The notes: generated by a model not told the origin, from the sequence alone. A stretch of 28,229 nucleotides of DNA from an uncultured Lachnospiraceae bacterium (GCA_910586095.1 CAJUHQ010000038.1:1-28229); one strand, 5' to 3'. Shown: positions 7,332-15,753, counted from the stretch's first letter. Program-made: numbers and translations.

Positions 7332-7785
7332 AATTTTTCCTTTCTATGTATAATATACACAATATGATTCTCATTTTGATAAGAGCGTACTTGCATTTTT
7401 GATGCAATCATAGTGATTTTGCTACCTGTGATGAAAGAGTGTTTTCTTTATATTATGTAAGGGCTGGATAGAAAAGTCAAGTATCTTGTATTTTTGCTTT
7501 TCTGATATAATCCATAAATATACCTCACAAATCCTAGTTTATATACATGATTATAAAATAATTGCCTATCACTGCAATGTATAGTATAGGTTGATTTTTA
7601 GTGGGCATATAATTTAAAAAAGGAGTTTACATTCTGATGACAGAAAAATATAGTTGAAGTTTAAATATTTATTTAATGAAATAGTGTATGTGTTTGTGGT
7701 AAGATAATAGTACTAAACAATTCGACGAATCAAAAGCAGTGTTTTGGATGTCTAAATAAAAAAATAATCAGTATTTCGGTGCAAA
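7332..7785. other. AT-rich intergenic between divergent orphan genes
   Basis: This stretch carries the promoter of the leftward gene near 7340-7385, a hairpin TTGCAT-TTTTG-ATGCAA near 7391-7408, and a six-codon ORF with its own AAAGGAG site (ATG 7637, stop 7657). That mini-ORF may be a leader peptide or a stub. No other structure is convincing. Confidence 0.4.
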
Positions 7786-8394
7786 ATGAATAAATTACAA
7801 CAAGAAATTAAGTGTTTTCATGACAAGTTAAAACCAATACTTGAAAAAGTTTTGGAACAATATAATAAGAAAAATACACAGAAAATATATAATACTATTA
7901 TTAAACCTTGCAGAAAACTGATTCAAAAATGCTCTTACAAAAGTATTTTAGATACAAGTTGTTTATGTACTTTAGCATATTGGCTTTATATTTACAAAGA
8001 TAAAAAACTTGCGTTAGAAATTTGTGAAATTGCCCATGAAGTAGAGTTCTCATTTGAATTTGGAAGTTGGAATAGTGGTATTCAAAATATTTATGGACTT
8101 GAAATTCGGATAGCAAGAGAATTATTAGGTGAAGATCGAAGAGATAATATCCCGTCAGATTTATTAGAGTATTATTTTTCAAAAAAGGTAAAAAAAGAAC
8201 TTAGATATCCGCAGATTTTAAGAGAAGATAAGATTGCTGATTGTAGCAGTAGTTTCTTAAATACTGAACTGCTTTTGGCACTCTACAATATGATTGGGCT
8301 TGGTGAAACAGGCTTCTATACTGAACTGAATGAAAATTGGGAAAAAATTGAAGAAACCATAAATATTTATATTGATTGTCTTAAAGAGGATTAA
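7786..8394 (+). CDS. Hypothetical helical protein, 202 aa
   Basis: A soluble, almost entirely helical, lysine- and glutamate-rich protein. Its middle (TLAYWLYIYKDKKLALEICEIAHEVEF) reads like a helical-repeat unit, and a second similar unit (LLALYNMIGLGETGFYTEL) lies near the end. The pattern resembles small helical proteins often found as cargo beside toxin systems (a DUF6707-like impression, not verified). No clear Shine-Dalgarno site precedes ATG 7786; the nearest purines are in CGGTGCAAA. Base composition is very AT-rich (with long A runs) compared with the flanking envelope genes, which suggests recent acquisition. The gene has no operon partner. Confidence 0.65.
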   Translation: MNKLQQEIKCFHDKLKPILEKVLEQYNKKNTQKIYNTIIKPCRKLIQKCSYKSILDTSCLCTLAYWLYIYKDKKLALEICEIAHEVEFSFEFGSWNSGIQNIYGLEIRIARELLGEDRRDNIPSDLLEYYFSKKVKKELRYPQILREDKIADCSSSFLNTELLLALYNMIGLGETGFYTELNENWEKIEETINIYIDCLKED

Positions 8395-8697
8395 GTGATT
8401 TGTCTTTATCTCTATATAAATATCTGTACAAGTGATGTACACAGCACTTTATTTTTAGCATGATTGTTTTCAATCAATAAATGTTTTCGTGATAATGTTT
8501 TTAATTCAAAAAAAGAAATATGCATATACCACTAGTCAGGTGGTGTGCTATAATTTATTTGAATTATATTGTGAATCAGGATATGTTTTTACAGATAAGA
8601 GTTTTTTCAATGGCCAGAGCTAAGAAGCTGTAGACTATATTTGAAATAAAAGATCAAAACCGATTAAATCACGCTGCCAAGGGGTGAAAAGAACAAT
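8395..8697 (+). promoter_or_regulatory. Leader region of the VanRS-like operon
   Basis: TGCTATAAT (8546-8554) is an extended -10 promoter. Directly upstream lies a perfect dyad ACCAC-TAGTCAG-GTGGT (8528-8544) that covers the -35 position and may be an operator. A smaller TGTAC/GTACA hairpin is at 8425-8441. The untranslated leader is about 135 bases and ends with AAGGGGTG before ATG 8698. Confidence 0.5.
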
Positions 8698-9399
8698 ATG
8701 AATGAGAGTATTTTAATTGTTGATGACGAAAAAGAAATAGCAGATCTATTAGAAATCTATCTAAAAAATGATGGGTATATTGTGCATAAGTTTTATACTG
8801 GTGCAGAAGCATTGACATGTATTCAAACTACATCGTTAGATTTAGCAATTATTGATGTGATGTTGCCAGATGTGGACGGATTTTCTATTTGTCAAAGGAT
8901 TAGGGAGACATTTTATTATCCAGTCATTATGCTCACTGCAAAGATTGCAGATGAGGACAAGATTATGGGGCTAACTATTGGAGCAGATGATTATATCACA
9001 AAACCATTTAATCCATTGGAAGTGGTAGCTAGAGTAAAGACACAGTTGAGACGCTACACAAGCTATAATGCACTCGCGGACAAAAGAATGACAAATACCA
9101 ATGAATATGATATTCGCGGGCTTTCTATTAATAGAAATACACATAAATGTTTTTTGTATGGAAAGGAAATAGCTTTAACTCCAATAGAGTTTGCTATTCT
9201 TTGGTATCTATGTGAACATCAGGGAACAGTAGTCTCGTCGGAGGAATTATTTGAGGCTGTATGGGGAGAGAAGTATTTCAATAATAATAACACAGTGATG
9301 GCACATATTGGGCGGTTGCGTGAAAAAATGAACGAATCGGCGCGAAAGCCAAAATTTATTGTCAATGTATGGGGAGTTGGATATACAATTGAAAAGTAA
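8698..9399 (+). CDS. VanR-like OmpR/PhoB response regulator
   Basis: This 233-residue regulator has a receiver domain (residues 3-117) and a winged-helix DNA-binding domain (about 135-231). The acidic pocket is at the DDE of ILIVDDEKEI, the phospho-acceptor is Asp53 (AIIDVMLPDVDG), and the switch lysine is in DDYITKPFNP. The C-terminal domain shows LTPIEFAILWYLCEHQGTVVS and VMAHIGRLREKMNE, as in OmpR-type proteins. The receiver is very close in style to VanR. The sensor kinase overlaps or abuts its 3' end, so they form one operon. An extended -10 promoter with a dyad lies about 145 bases upstream. No vancomycin ligase genes are present, so targets are probably envelope genes rather than vanHAX. 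Confidence 0.92.
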   Translation: MNESILIVDDEKEIADLLEIYLKNDGYIVHKFYTGAEALTCIQTTSLDLAIIDVMLPDVDGFSICQRIRETFYYPVIMLTAKIADEDKIMGLTIGADDYITKPFNPLEVVARVKTQLRRYTSYNALADKRMTNTNEYDIRGLSINRNTHKCFLYGKEIALTPIEFAILWYLCEHQGTVVSSEELFEAVWGEKYFNNNNTVMAHIGRLREKMNESARKPKFIVNVWGVGYTIEK

Positions 9400-10534
9400 A
9401 CGAATGGTAAGAAGAACTAAAAAGACAGATGATTTCAAACAGTTTAAGACAAAGATCTTTACGCGAATGGTATTGCTGTTACTGCTGGCTGTTATATGTA
9501 TTTGGTGGTTATACACTTCTTATCTATATGGCAATTTTGCGGAATGGATGGTTACATTATATCAAAAGTTGTTTCGTTTGGATTATGTTGCGGCACTAAA
9601 TTTGTACCAATGGACATTTCGCAACTATATGGAATTCTTTTTTCTGATTGCCATTGTACTAGTATTTTTTATTATTTTTCGTATTTATCTAGGGTGGTTT
9701 ACTAAATATTTTGAACAGATCAATCAAGGGATAGATTGTATGATTCAGGTGAATGACAGAGAAATTACACTGCCCTCTGAGTTGTTTGCACTTGAGCGAA
9801 AAATGAACACGATCAAACATACGATTGAAAAGCAAAAAAGTGATATCTTAACAACGGAACAGCGGAAAAATGATTTGATTATGTATCTAGCACATGATTT
9901 GAAAACACCACTTGCGTCGGTGATTGGCTATTTAAATTTATTGTATGATGAGCAGCAGATCTCGGAGGAGCTAAGAAAAAAATATCTTGGAGTGGCACTA
10001 GGAAAAGCAGAGCATCTCGAAGATTTAATTAATGAATTTTTTGAGATTGCGAAGTTTAATTTGTCCACCATTACATTGCAGTATAGCTGGATCAATTTGA
10101 CTCGTTTACTAGAAATGCTCCTGTATGAATTTCAACCTATGTTGCAAAAGAAAAATTTACACTGTAATTTACAGGGTGAACAGGATGTTATGTTGCGGTG
10201 TGATGCCAATAAAATGCAGCGCGTATTGGACAATCTCTTGCGAAATGCGGTTCTTTACAGCTTTGAGGAAACGCAGATTGATATTGCAGTGACTAAAGAA
10301 GACAACCAAATAGCGATTACTTTTATCAATCATGGGGAAGTAGTTCCAGAAGATAAAATAGAACAAATATTCGAACAATTTTATAGGCTGGATTCTGCGC
10401 GAAGTACCACAAGCGGCGGGGCTGGTTTGGGTCTTGCCATCGCAAAACAGATTGTTGAATTGCATCATGGCACAATTACAGCCAAAAGTGACAAAGAACA
10501 GACAAAGTTTGTAGTGGTATTGCCAAGTAGTTAA
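9389..10534 (+). CDS. VanS-like sensor histidine kinase
   Basis: Partner kinase of the VanR-like regulator, 381 residues from TTG 9389. This start is chosen because GGGGAG (9371-9376) lies 12 bases upstream; ATG 9404 is the alternative. It has two membrane helices (about residues 27-47 and 85-107) with a short extracellular loop that contains YQKLFRLDYVAALNLYQW, closely recalling VanS. His169 in YLAHDLKTPLASVIGYL is the phosphorylation site. The N box (DNLLRNAVLY) and G box (GGAGLGLAIAK) are intact, so it should be active. The start overlaps the end of the regulator gene by 11 bases, which implies translational coupling. The small sensor loop suggests sensing in or close to the membrane. Ligand unknown. 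Confidence 0.9.
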   Translation: MKSKRMVRRTKKTDDFKQFKTKIFTRMVLLLLLAVICIWWLYTSYLYGNFAEWMVTLYQKLFRLDYVAALNLYQWTFRNYMEFFFLIAIVLVFFIIFRIYLGWFTKYFEQINQGIDCMIQVNDREITLPSELFALERKMNTIKHTIEKQKSDILTTEQRKNDLIMYLAHDLKTPLASVIGYLNLLYDEQQISEELRKKYLGVALGKAEHLEDLINEFFEIAKFNLSTITLQYSWINLTRLLEMLLYEFQPMLQKKNLHCNLQGEQDVMLRCDANKMQRVLDNLLRNAVLYSFEETQIDIAVTKEDNQIAITFINHGEVVPEDKIEQIFEQFYRLDSARSTTSGGAGLGLAIAKQIVELHHGTITAKSDKEQTKFVVVLPSS

Positions 10535-10674
10535 AAAGTGGGTTAGTTTGACATAGAAATGAGCAGCAAGTAAAAATAGAGCTTGATGAATAAAAATATA
10601 CAATGTATGATAATAAAAGAGGATATAGAAAATTTTATGTGGAAAGAGATTGTATAACGATTTGTTTACACGGA

Positions 10675-10704
10675 TTGGACAATGTGAACATTGGACGCAA
10701 TAAT
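10675..10704 (+). promoter_or_regulatory. Promoter with operator-like palindrome
   Basis: TTGGAC (10675-10680) and AATAAT (10699-10704) are 18 bases apart. The spacer holds the perfect dyad CAATGT-GA-ACATTG (10680-10693), and ATTGGAC is repeated at 10674 and 10690. This could be a binding site for the VanR-like regulator just upstream, but it does not match the VanR box as I recall it. Confidence 0.4.
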
Positions 10705-10726
10705 GTTGACAATAAGGAGGATTAGA

Positions 10727-11329
10727 ATGATGAAAAATAAGATTGTATTAGCACTTTTGACAGCATGCCTAATATGTGGCAATGGAATGACTGTTTGTGC
10801 AGTGCCAGACCGAATGGAGGATGGAGTTCTGTTTGACAGTGATTATTATGCAGAGACGTATCCAGATTTGATGATGGTATTTGGAAGAGATACTCAAATG
10901 TTATATCAACACTATGTAACTTGTGGGATGGCGGAGCAAAGAGTAGCCCTACCGTCCAAATATGTATATCCTGAGTTGCCAGCACCTGCATTTGGGGAAG
11001 AGTATACAATGGAGGAATTGTTGACAATTTATCGGACTATTCTAGAAGAAAATGGAATGATATGGGACCCAAGTCTCAAGGGAAATTGGGATGAGACAAT
11101 AGGACAACACGATATTTTTGAATGGTATAAGTATGATGATGGTTATAATGGGACTAGTTGGGGAACAGGATTTTTGGAGCCTAGACATATAGAGCGCAAT
11201 GCATACAGCGATCTCGAAGCGTTTGAGTTTGGAGATGGAGTGAGCGACAGAGTTACACGTTACTATTTTGAAGTATTAGGGTGGGATGACTCTATGGGAA
11301 TGATAGAAATTGTAGCATGGTCTGCATAA
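10727..11329 (+). CDS. Secreted protein with YYxxxYPD module
   Basis: This 200-residue exported protein begins at ATG 10727 after an ideal AAGGAGG site (10714-10720). A signal peptide covers about residues 1-25 (basic MMKNK, hydrophobic core, cleavage near VCA-VP). Residues 36-70 form the module DSDYYAETYPDLMMVF followed by LYQHYVTCGMAEQR. This is a recurrent unit of clostridial surface proteins, normally D-x-x-Y-Y-x-x-x-Y-P-D-V then L-Y-x-H-Y-x-x-x-G-x-x-E-G-R. The rest is acidic and aromatic-rich (WDETIGQHDIFEWYKYDDGY) with no catalytic motif I know. The next gene shares this module. A terminator at 11401-11430 ends this unit. Confidence 0.8.
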   Translation: MMKNKIVLALLTACLICGNGMTVCAVPDRMEDGVLFDSDYYAETYPDLMMVFGRDTQMLYQHYVTCGMAEQRVALPSKYVYPELPAPAFGEEYTMEELLTIYRTILEENGMIWDPSLKGNWDETIGQHDIFEWYKYDDGYNGTSWGTGFLEPRHIERNAYSDLEAFEFGDGVSDRVTRYYFEVLGWDDSMGMIEIVAWSA

Positions 11330-11400
11330 GAAAATTTGATGTTGAAATAGTAGTATAAGCATGTTTATCATGTCATATTGATCTAGTCTTGTCTCACGCC

Positions 11401-11432
11401 GAAAAACGCCAAAGACTGCGTTTTTCATTTCT
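11401..11432 (+). terminator. Terminator between the two secreted-protein genes
   Basis: GAAAAACGC (11401-11409) pairs perfectly with GCGTTTTTC (11418-11426) across CAAAGACT, followed by ATTTCTATTT. The stem sequence resembles the hairpin at 19450-19474. Confidence 0.65.
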
Positions 11433-11438
11433 ATTTGA

Positions 11439-11453
11439 GCCGCCAAAGGCGGC
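11439..11453 (+). promoter_or_regulatory. Hairpin directly before the ribosome binding site
   Basis: GCCGCC-AAA-GGCGGC is a perfect 6-bp stem that ends 3 bases before the GGGGGAG site of the CapA-like gene. The layout (hairpin, ATGGG..GAGTAG, start, AGAAA) matches the leader at 6471-6509. Confidence 0.55.
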
Positions 11454-11466
11454 ATGGGGGAGTAGT

Positions 11467-12669
11467 ATGAGAAAAGCAAAGTTTTTTGCAGGTATGATTG
11501 TAGTGGTATGTTTGCTAAGCATGGGGATAAAAGCCAACGCAGCACCCCAGCGCATGCCTGATGGAGCGATTTTTGATGCGGAGTATTACGCACAGATGTA
11601 TCCAGATGTGACAGCGGCGCTTGGTATAGATCCAGTAGTATTGTATCAGCACTATGTCAATTTTGGAAAGGCAGAGGGAAGACTTGCCACCAATCCTGAG
11701 GATGCCGCCACTGTAGAACAGATGCAAAATGAATTTAGAAAAGTGACAATTTCCTTTGCAGGGGATTGTACTTTAGGAGGATATAAGGGACAGACAGGGG
11801 GCAATGTATTTGATGAATATTATCGACAGTATGGCTCAGAGTATTTCTTTAAAAATGTAAGGGAAATCTTTGAGCAGGATGATATCACGTTTGTAAACTT
11901 AGAGGGTGCATTGACGTCCTATCCACAAGTAGTTGAGAAGACATTCCCAATCAGAGGAGAGCCCGAATATGTTGCTGCTTTGCAAAGTGGTTCGATTGAG
12001 GCGGTTAGTTTGGCAAATAACCATACATTTGACTGTGGTCGTATAGGATATGATGCATGCCGTAAGCTTTTGGTTGACAATGGGATTGCATATTGTGGAG
12101 AAGCAGAGACGTGCATAGTAGAAAAGAATGGTGTTCGTGTGGGCATGATTGGATTAAATTGTTGGATTTTTTCCGCTTCCCTGCGACAAAAGCTTCAAAA
12201 TTTAATAACAAGTTTGAGAGAACAGCAATGTGAGATTGTCTGTGTTATGTTTCATGGTGGAATCGAACATGAGTATGCAAGTAGTGCTGTTACAGAGGCA
12301 TTTGCACATTGCGCAGTGGAATATGGTGCTGACATTGTAGTGGGAGCTCATCCACATGTTGTACAAGGTATTGAAATTTATCGTGGAAAGATAATTTGCT
12401 ATAGTTTAGGCAATTTTAGTTTTGGGGCAAATAAAAATCCAAGTGATAAGGACACCTTTATTTTTCAACAGACTTTTTTTGTGGAGGCAGATGGGAGTGT
12501 ATCATATGGAAATAGTGAAGTGATCCCATGTAAAGTGTCCTCCACAGATCTGCGCAATGATTATTGTCCGACCCCTCAGACAGGAACGGAATACAACCGT
12601 ATTATGCAGAAACTTATGACATGTAGCGCAAACTATCCTGTTAGTTTTTTTGATGGAAGAACATGGTAG
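11467..12669 (+). CDS. Secreted CapA-family (PGA_cap) metallophosphatase
   Basis: This 400-residue exported protein starts at ATG 11467, placed by the GGGGGAG site. A signal peptide covers residues 1-26 (ending IKANA-AP). Residues 36-72 hold the module DAEYYAQMYPDVTAAL plus LYQHYVNFGKAEGRLA, shared with the gene upstream. From about residue 93 the CapA/PGA_cap fold follows: VTISFAGDCTLGG, FVNLEGALT, SLANNHTFDCG, MFHGGIEHEY, GADIVVGAHPHVVQGIE and YSLGNFSFG. These include the metal-binding D, H and N positions of calcineurin-like enzymes. CapA proteins act in poly-gamma-glutamate capsule export or, in Clostridia, in unknown cell-surface steps. No capB/capC neighbours exist here, so a capsule role is doubtful. 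It probably works in the wall next to the CwlD-like amidase. Confidence 0.88.
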   Translation: MRKAKFFAGMIVVVCLLSMGIKANAAPQRMPDGAIFDAEYYAQMYPDVTAALGIDPVVLYQHYVNFGKAEGRLATNPEDAATVEQMQNEFRKVTISFAGDCTLGGYKGQTGGNVFDEYYRQYGSEYFFKNVREIFEQDDITFVNLEGALTSYPQVVEKTFPIRGEPEYVAALQSGSIEAVSLANNHTFDCGRIGYDACRKLLVDNGIAYCGEAETCIVEKNGVRVGMIGLNCWIFSASLRQKLQNLITSLREQQCEIVCVMFHGGIEHEYASSAVTEAFAHCAVEYGADIVVGAHPHVVQGIEIYRGKIICYSLGNFSFGANKNPSDKDTFIFQQTFFVEADGSVSYGNSEVIPCKVSSTDLRNDYCPTPQTGTEYNRIMQKLMTCSANYPVSFFDGRTW

Positions 12670-12745
12670 AGTCATCAAGGCAGGCATAGCCTTCTTGCCA
12701 AATGCATATATTGAGAACAGAGCGAAACAATGCAGGTAGAGGGGT

Positions 12746-13465
12746 ATGAGCGCAAAAAGGAGCAAAAATGCTACTAGAATATTGACGGTGCTGCTGGTGT
12801 TGGCTATGGTGATGCTAGCACGGGAATCTGCACAGTTTGTCAGCACAATAGAGGAACATACAAAAAATTCGTCTGCAAAGTCAGAAACTATCACAGTTGT
12901 GATAGATGCCGGACATGGTGGGATCGATCCTGGTAAAGTAGGAGTCAATAACGCTCTCGAAAAAGATATTAATCTAGCAATAGCCCTAAAGCTAGAACGC
13001 AATCTTAGAGAAAATGGTATCAATGTGGTAATGACTAGAACGGAAGACAAAGGATTGTATGAGGAAGGCGAGTCCAACAAAAAAGTACGTGACATGAAAA
13101 ATCGTCTTGCCATTATCGAGGAGGCAAAGCCTGTGCTTGCTGTGAGTATCCATCAAAACAGCTATCCAGATCCTACAGTAAGTGGTGTTCAGGTATTTTA
13201 TTATAAAGATTCTGTAAAAAGTAAAGAAGCAGCAGAGATCATGCAGAGTCAATTGATAGAAACCTTGAATCCTGACAAAAAGCGTGCGGCAAAAGATAAT
13301 AGTAGTTATTATCTTTTAAAAAAGACGTCGGTTCCGATTATGATTGTAGAGTGTGCTTTTATGAGCAATCCGACAGAGGCAGATCTTTTGATTCAAGACG
13401 CATATCAAGAAAGAGTTGCGTGGGCTATTTACATGGGGATTATGCGATGTATCAATCAGCAATAA
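12746..13465 (+). CDS. cwlD: CwlD-like N-acetylmuramoyl-L-alanine amidase
   Basis: This 239-residue protein has one N-terminal membrane anchor or signal (residues 11-25, LTVLLVLAMVMLA) and an Amidase_3 domain (residues 49-236). Zinc ligands are visible: His in VIDAGHGGIDPG, Glu in LEKDINLAIAL, His in AVSIHQNSYPD, and the catalytic Glu in MIVECAFMSNPTEAD. Length and order match Bacillus CwlD, which removes peptide side chains so that muramic-delta-lactam can form in the spore cortex. The gene starts at ATG 12746 after GAGGGG, 76 bases downstream of the CapA-like gene, and a strong terminator (13487-13534) ends it. Its presence suggests a sporulating host, although vegetative amidases of the same family exist. 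Confidence 0.88.
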   Translation: MSAKRSKNATRILTVLLVLAMVMLARESAQFVSTIEEHTKNSSAKSETITVVIDAGHGGIDPGKVGVNNALEKDINLAIALKLERNLRENGINVVMTRTEDKGLYEEGESNKKVRDMKNRLAIIEEAKPVLAVSIHQNSYPDPTVSGVQVFYYKDSVKSKEAAEIMQSQLIETLNPDKKRAAKDNSSYYLLKKTSVPIMIVECAFMSNPTEADLLIQDAYQERVAWAIYMGIMRCINQQ

Positions 13466-13486
13466 GATAGTGATATTCTTTTATTT

Positions 13487-13534
13487 TATAAAAACTTACA
13501 CCAACATGGAATTAGGTTGATGTAAGTTTTTATA
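13487..13534 (+). terminator. Strong terminator after cwlD
   Basis: TATAAAAACTTACA (13487-13500) pairs with TGTAAGTTTTTATA (13521-13534), with an additional CAAC/GTTG pairing inside. Long stem with T-rich 3' arm; it can act in both directions. Confidence 0.8.
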
Positions 13535-13610
13535 ATGGTTATTTAGATTGTGAATGTTCGTTGTTTCTATAAAAATTGTTTGTTGTGTCTTGCTGAAAAG
13601 TAAATAACGT

Positions 13611-13638
13611 GAAAAAGTCTGCATAGAAGACTTTTTTC
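13611..13638 (+). terminator. Second terminator-like hairpin
   Basis: GAAAAAGTCT (13611-13620) pairs with AGACTTTTTTC (13628-13638) over a 7-base loop, with a run of six T. It may serve as a back-up to the terminator at 13487 or end a short transcript. Confidence 0.6.
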
Positions 13639-13989
13639 ATTCTGATTCGAGTGACTTAGAGTTTCTCTGCGAAGTAAAATCATAAAAGTTTATATGGGAA
13701 TTATGTAAAGAATTTATAGATGAGAATGAGTAGAAAAATAAATATAGAACAATAGATACAAAACTGGTAATTTCGGGCAAAATATGAAGAAATCCTTTAT
13801 TAAACAGAGTAGTTGTGTTAGAATGTAATATGAAATTAAAAATTTCGCAATTTTACTGTAAAAATCCTAAAATGACAAACAAAAATACGTATTTTTTGTG
13901 GATCTTGTGTATATGATATTTTCTAAAAGTTGTCTTTTATTTATTGATGTTGTTAGTGTGAGAAGAGTTTCCGCTCACAACAAAGGAAA

Positions 13990-14022
13990 AATACTAAGTT
14001 TCACGCAGGAGATTTGAGAATA
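13990..14022. repeat. Dispersed intergenic repeat, copy A
   Basis: AATACTAAGTTTCACGC followed by AGGAGATTTGAGAAT. It aligns with 19370-19403 (AAGTACTATATTTTACGCC, then AGAGATTTGAGATTTT). Both are in gaps before house-keeping or signalling genes. Confidence 0.5.
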
Positions 14023-14128
14023 GTGTATGATATAAGTGTTTCAGTCACACAATAAGACAGTATTATGTAAAGTTGGTCGTTTGTCAGGATGTTAGTGATA
14101 ATAATTTTTAGAAATGGAGCAGTGCGCA

Positions 14129-15187
14129 ATGAAAACGCAGATTGTATCCATAGGAAAAGAGGATACCTTTGCCTTGACAGAGCAGAAGCTTTTGCAGGCA
14201 GGAGAGATTATAAAACAAGGCGGACTTGTAGCATTTCCAACAGAGACTGTGTATGGATTAGGAGGCGACGCACTAAATCCAGAATCATCAAAAAAGATTT
14301 ATGCGGCAAAGGGAAGACCTAGTGACAACCCACTCATCATACATATTGCAGAGTTGGCAGATCTTGATAAAATTGTTGAGGAAATACCAAAAAAAGCACA
14401 ATTACTTGCACAAGCATTTTGGCCAGGACCTCTTACAATTATTTTAAAAAAAGCCAAAGTTGTTCCAAGTCAGACAACAGGAGGACTCGACACAGTGGCT
14501 GTGCGCATGCCAAGCCATCCGATTGCCAGCCGTTTTATTAAATATGCTGGGGGATATGTGGCGGCACCGAGCGCCAATCGTTCTGGAAAACCTAGCCCCA
14601 CTATGGCAAAGTATGTGATTCAGGATCTTGATGGTAGGATTGATATGATTTTGGATGCAGAAGGAGTGGAGATTGGGTTAGAGTCTACGATAGTAGATTT
14701 GACGACAGATGTGCCAATGATAGTAAGACCTGGTTATATTACACAGGAGGCATTGGCGTGCGTTGTAGGAGAGATTGATATAGATATCACAATCTATGAC
14801 GATCATTCTACACAAGCACCTAAAGCGCCAGGGATGAAATATCGTCATTACGCACCTAAAGGAGAATTGGTGTTGGTAGAAGGTGAGCGCGAACGCGTGA
14901 TTTGTTATATAAATGAACAGATTCGTTTTCATAGAGAACGCAAAGAGCGCACCGGAATTCTTGGTACAGAGGAGCTACTTGCAAGGTGTAGTGCTGACAG
15001 CATCAAAAGTGCTGGAAAAGAGAACGAATTGTCATTTGTGGCAAAGCAGCTCTATACATTTTTGCGCGAGTTTGATGATGAAGAGATTGATTATATGTAT
15101 GCCGAATGTTTTTCGGATAAGGGATTGGGACAGGCAGTTATGAATCGTCTGTTAAAGGCAGCGGGTCACAAAGTGGTGAAAGTGTGA
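14129..15187 (+). CDS. ywlC: Threonylcarbamoyl-AMP synthase (Sua5/YwlC)
   Basis: This 352-residue enzyme makes threonylcarbamoyl-adenylate from threonine, bicarbonate and ATP for t6A37 modification of ANN-decoding tRNAs. It is the long two-domain form, close to the length of Bacillus YwlC. The YrdC domain (residues 1-205) shows FPTETVYGLGGDA, the KxR motif in AAKGRPSDNPL, and the SxN motif in APSANRSGKPSPT. The C-terminal Sua5 domain begins after the linker APGMKYRHYAPKGELV. ATG 14129 is chosen because GGAG (14116-14119) lies 9 bases upstream; ATG 14114 would start inside it. RpiB follows after 24 bases, a common pairing in Clostridia, probably one operon. Confidence 0.93.
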   Translation: MKTQIVSIGKEDTFALTEQKLLQAGEIIKQGGLVAFPTETVYGLGGDALNPESSKKIYAAKGRPSDNPLIIHIAELADLDKIVEEIPKKAQLLAQAFWPGPLTIILKKAKVVPSQTTGGLDTVAVRMPSHPIASRFIKYAGGYVAAPSANRSGKPSPTMAKYVIQDLDGRIDMILDAEGVEIGLESTIVDLTTDVPMIVRPGYITQEALACVVGEIDIDITIYDDHSTQAPKAPGMKYRHYAPKGELVLVEGERERVICYINEQIRFHRERKERTGILGTEELLARCSADSIKSAGKENELSFVAKQLYTFLREFDDEEIDYMYAECFSDKGLGQAVMNRLLKAAGHKVVKV

Positions 15188-15211
15188 GAAGGAAGGAGTA
15201 GGATTACAAAA

Positions 15212-15640
15212 ATGATAGCATTGGGATGTGATCATGGCGGAGTAGAACTTAAGGAGAAAGTGATGGCTTATCTCGATCAAAACAACATAGCTTATCAGGA
15301 TTTTGGCTGTTTTACAAAAGATTCTTGCGATTATCCTATATATGGTAAAGCGGCGGCCGAGGCTGTGGCAAATGGAACATGTGACAAGGGAATAGTCTTT
15401 TGTACGACAGGAATTGGTATTTCTATTGTAGCTAACAAGGTGAAGGGAGTGCGTTGTGCATTGTGCAGTGATACATTGTCTGCAAAAATGACACGACTTC
15501 ACAATGATGCCAACATGCTAGCATTAGGAGGCGGATTGGTAGGAGAGAATCTTGCAATTGACATTGTGGATACATTTTTGAATACTCCTTTTTCCAAAGA
15601 AGAGAAGCATATAAGAAGAATAGGACTGATTGAAGAATAG
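15212..15640 (+). CDS. rpiB: Ribose-5-phosphate isomerase B
   Basis: This 142-residue enzyme interconverts ribose-5-phosphate and ribulose-5-phosphate in the pentose phosphate pathway. Family marks are GCDHGG at residues 5-10, the active-site Cys64 in FCTTGIGISIVANK, and TRLHNDANMLALGG around His97. Usual RpiB proteins have CGTGIG and a GGR stretch; here these read CTTGIG and GGGLVG, and the phosphate-binding R-H near the end is SKEEKHIRRI. The sequence is thus somewhat divergent and could act on another sugar phosphate (RpiB/LacAB family). It follows the Sua5 gene after 24 bases with GGAAGGAG upstream, so it is probably in the same transcript. Confidence 0.9.
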   Translation: MIALGCDHGGVELKEKVMAYLDQNNIAYQDFGCFTKDSCDYPIYGKAAAEAVANGTCDKGIVFCTTGIGISIVANKVKGVRCALCSDTLSAKMTRLHNDANMLALGGGLVGENLAIDIVDTFLNTPFSKEEKHIRRIGLIEE

Positions 15641-15753
15641 AAATTGTATGTGACAGTTCACCCAGTTTGTGTTAGGGAATTTAGATAGGTAGCAGTGAGG
15701 ATACATCAGTGAGCAAAATTTAGCCACTGTATGGGTAGTAGATGGGGGAAAAT

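Larger units (their letters stand above)
13535..14128. other. Long non-coding stretch with repeat pieces
   Basis: Nearly 600 bases without a credible gene. It holds a second terminator-like hairpin (13611-13638), a TGAAATT-AAAAATTTCGCA piece near 13832 like the palindrome of the 6373 leader, GTTAGTGTGAGAAG (13952-13965) inside a GTGAG/CTCAC hairpin, and the segment 13990-14022 that closely resembles 19370-19403. Promoter signals for the Sua5 gene must lie here but are not clear. Confidence 0.5.

Noticed and set aside
7340..7385. Fur box before the gene at 6840-7331
   Set aside because: Only half of the expected dyad (ATGAGAATCAT) is seen; too weak to annotate.
8698..10534. Vancomycin resistance locus
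   Set aside because: Regulator and kinase resemble VanR/VanS, but no vanH, vanA/B ligase, vanX or vanY gene is present, so resistance cannot be claimed.
11467..12669. Poly-gamma-glutamate capsule operon
   Set aside because: Only a CapA-type protein is present; capB, capC and capE counterparts are missing.
12502..13113. Minus-strand ORF of 203 codons opposite the CapA-like and cwlD genes
   Set aside because: It lies opposite two well-supported genes and shows no family motif.
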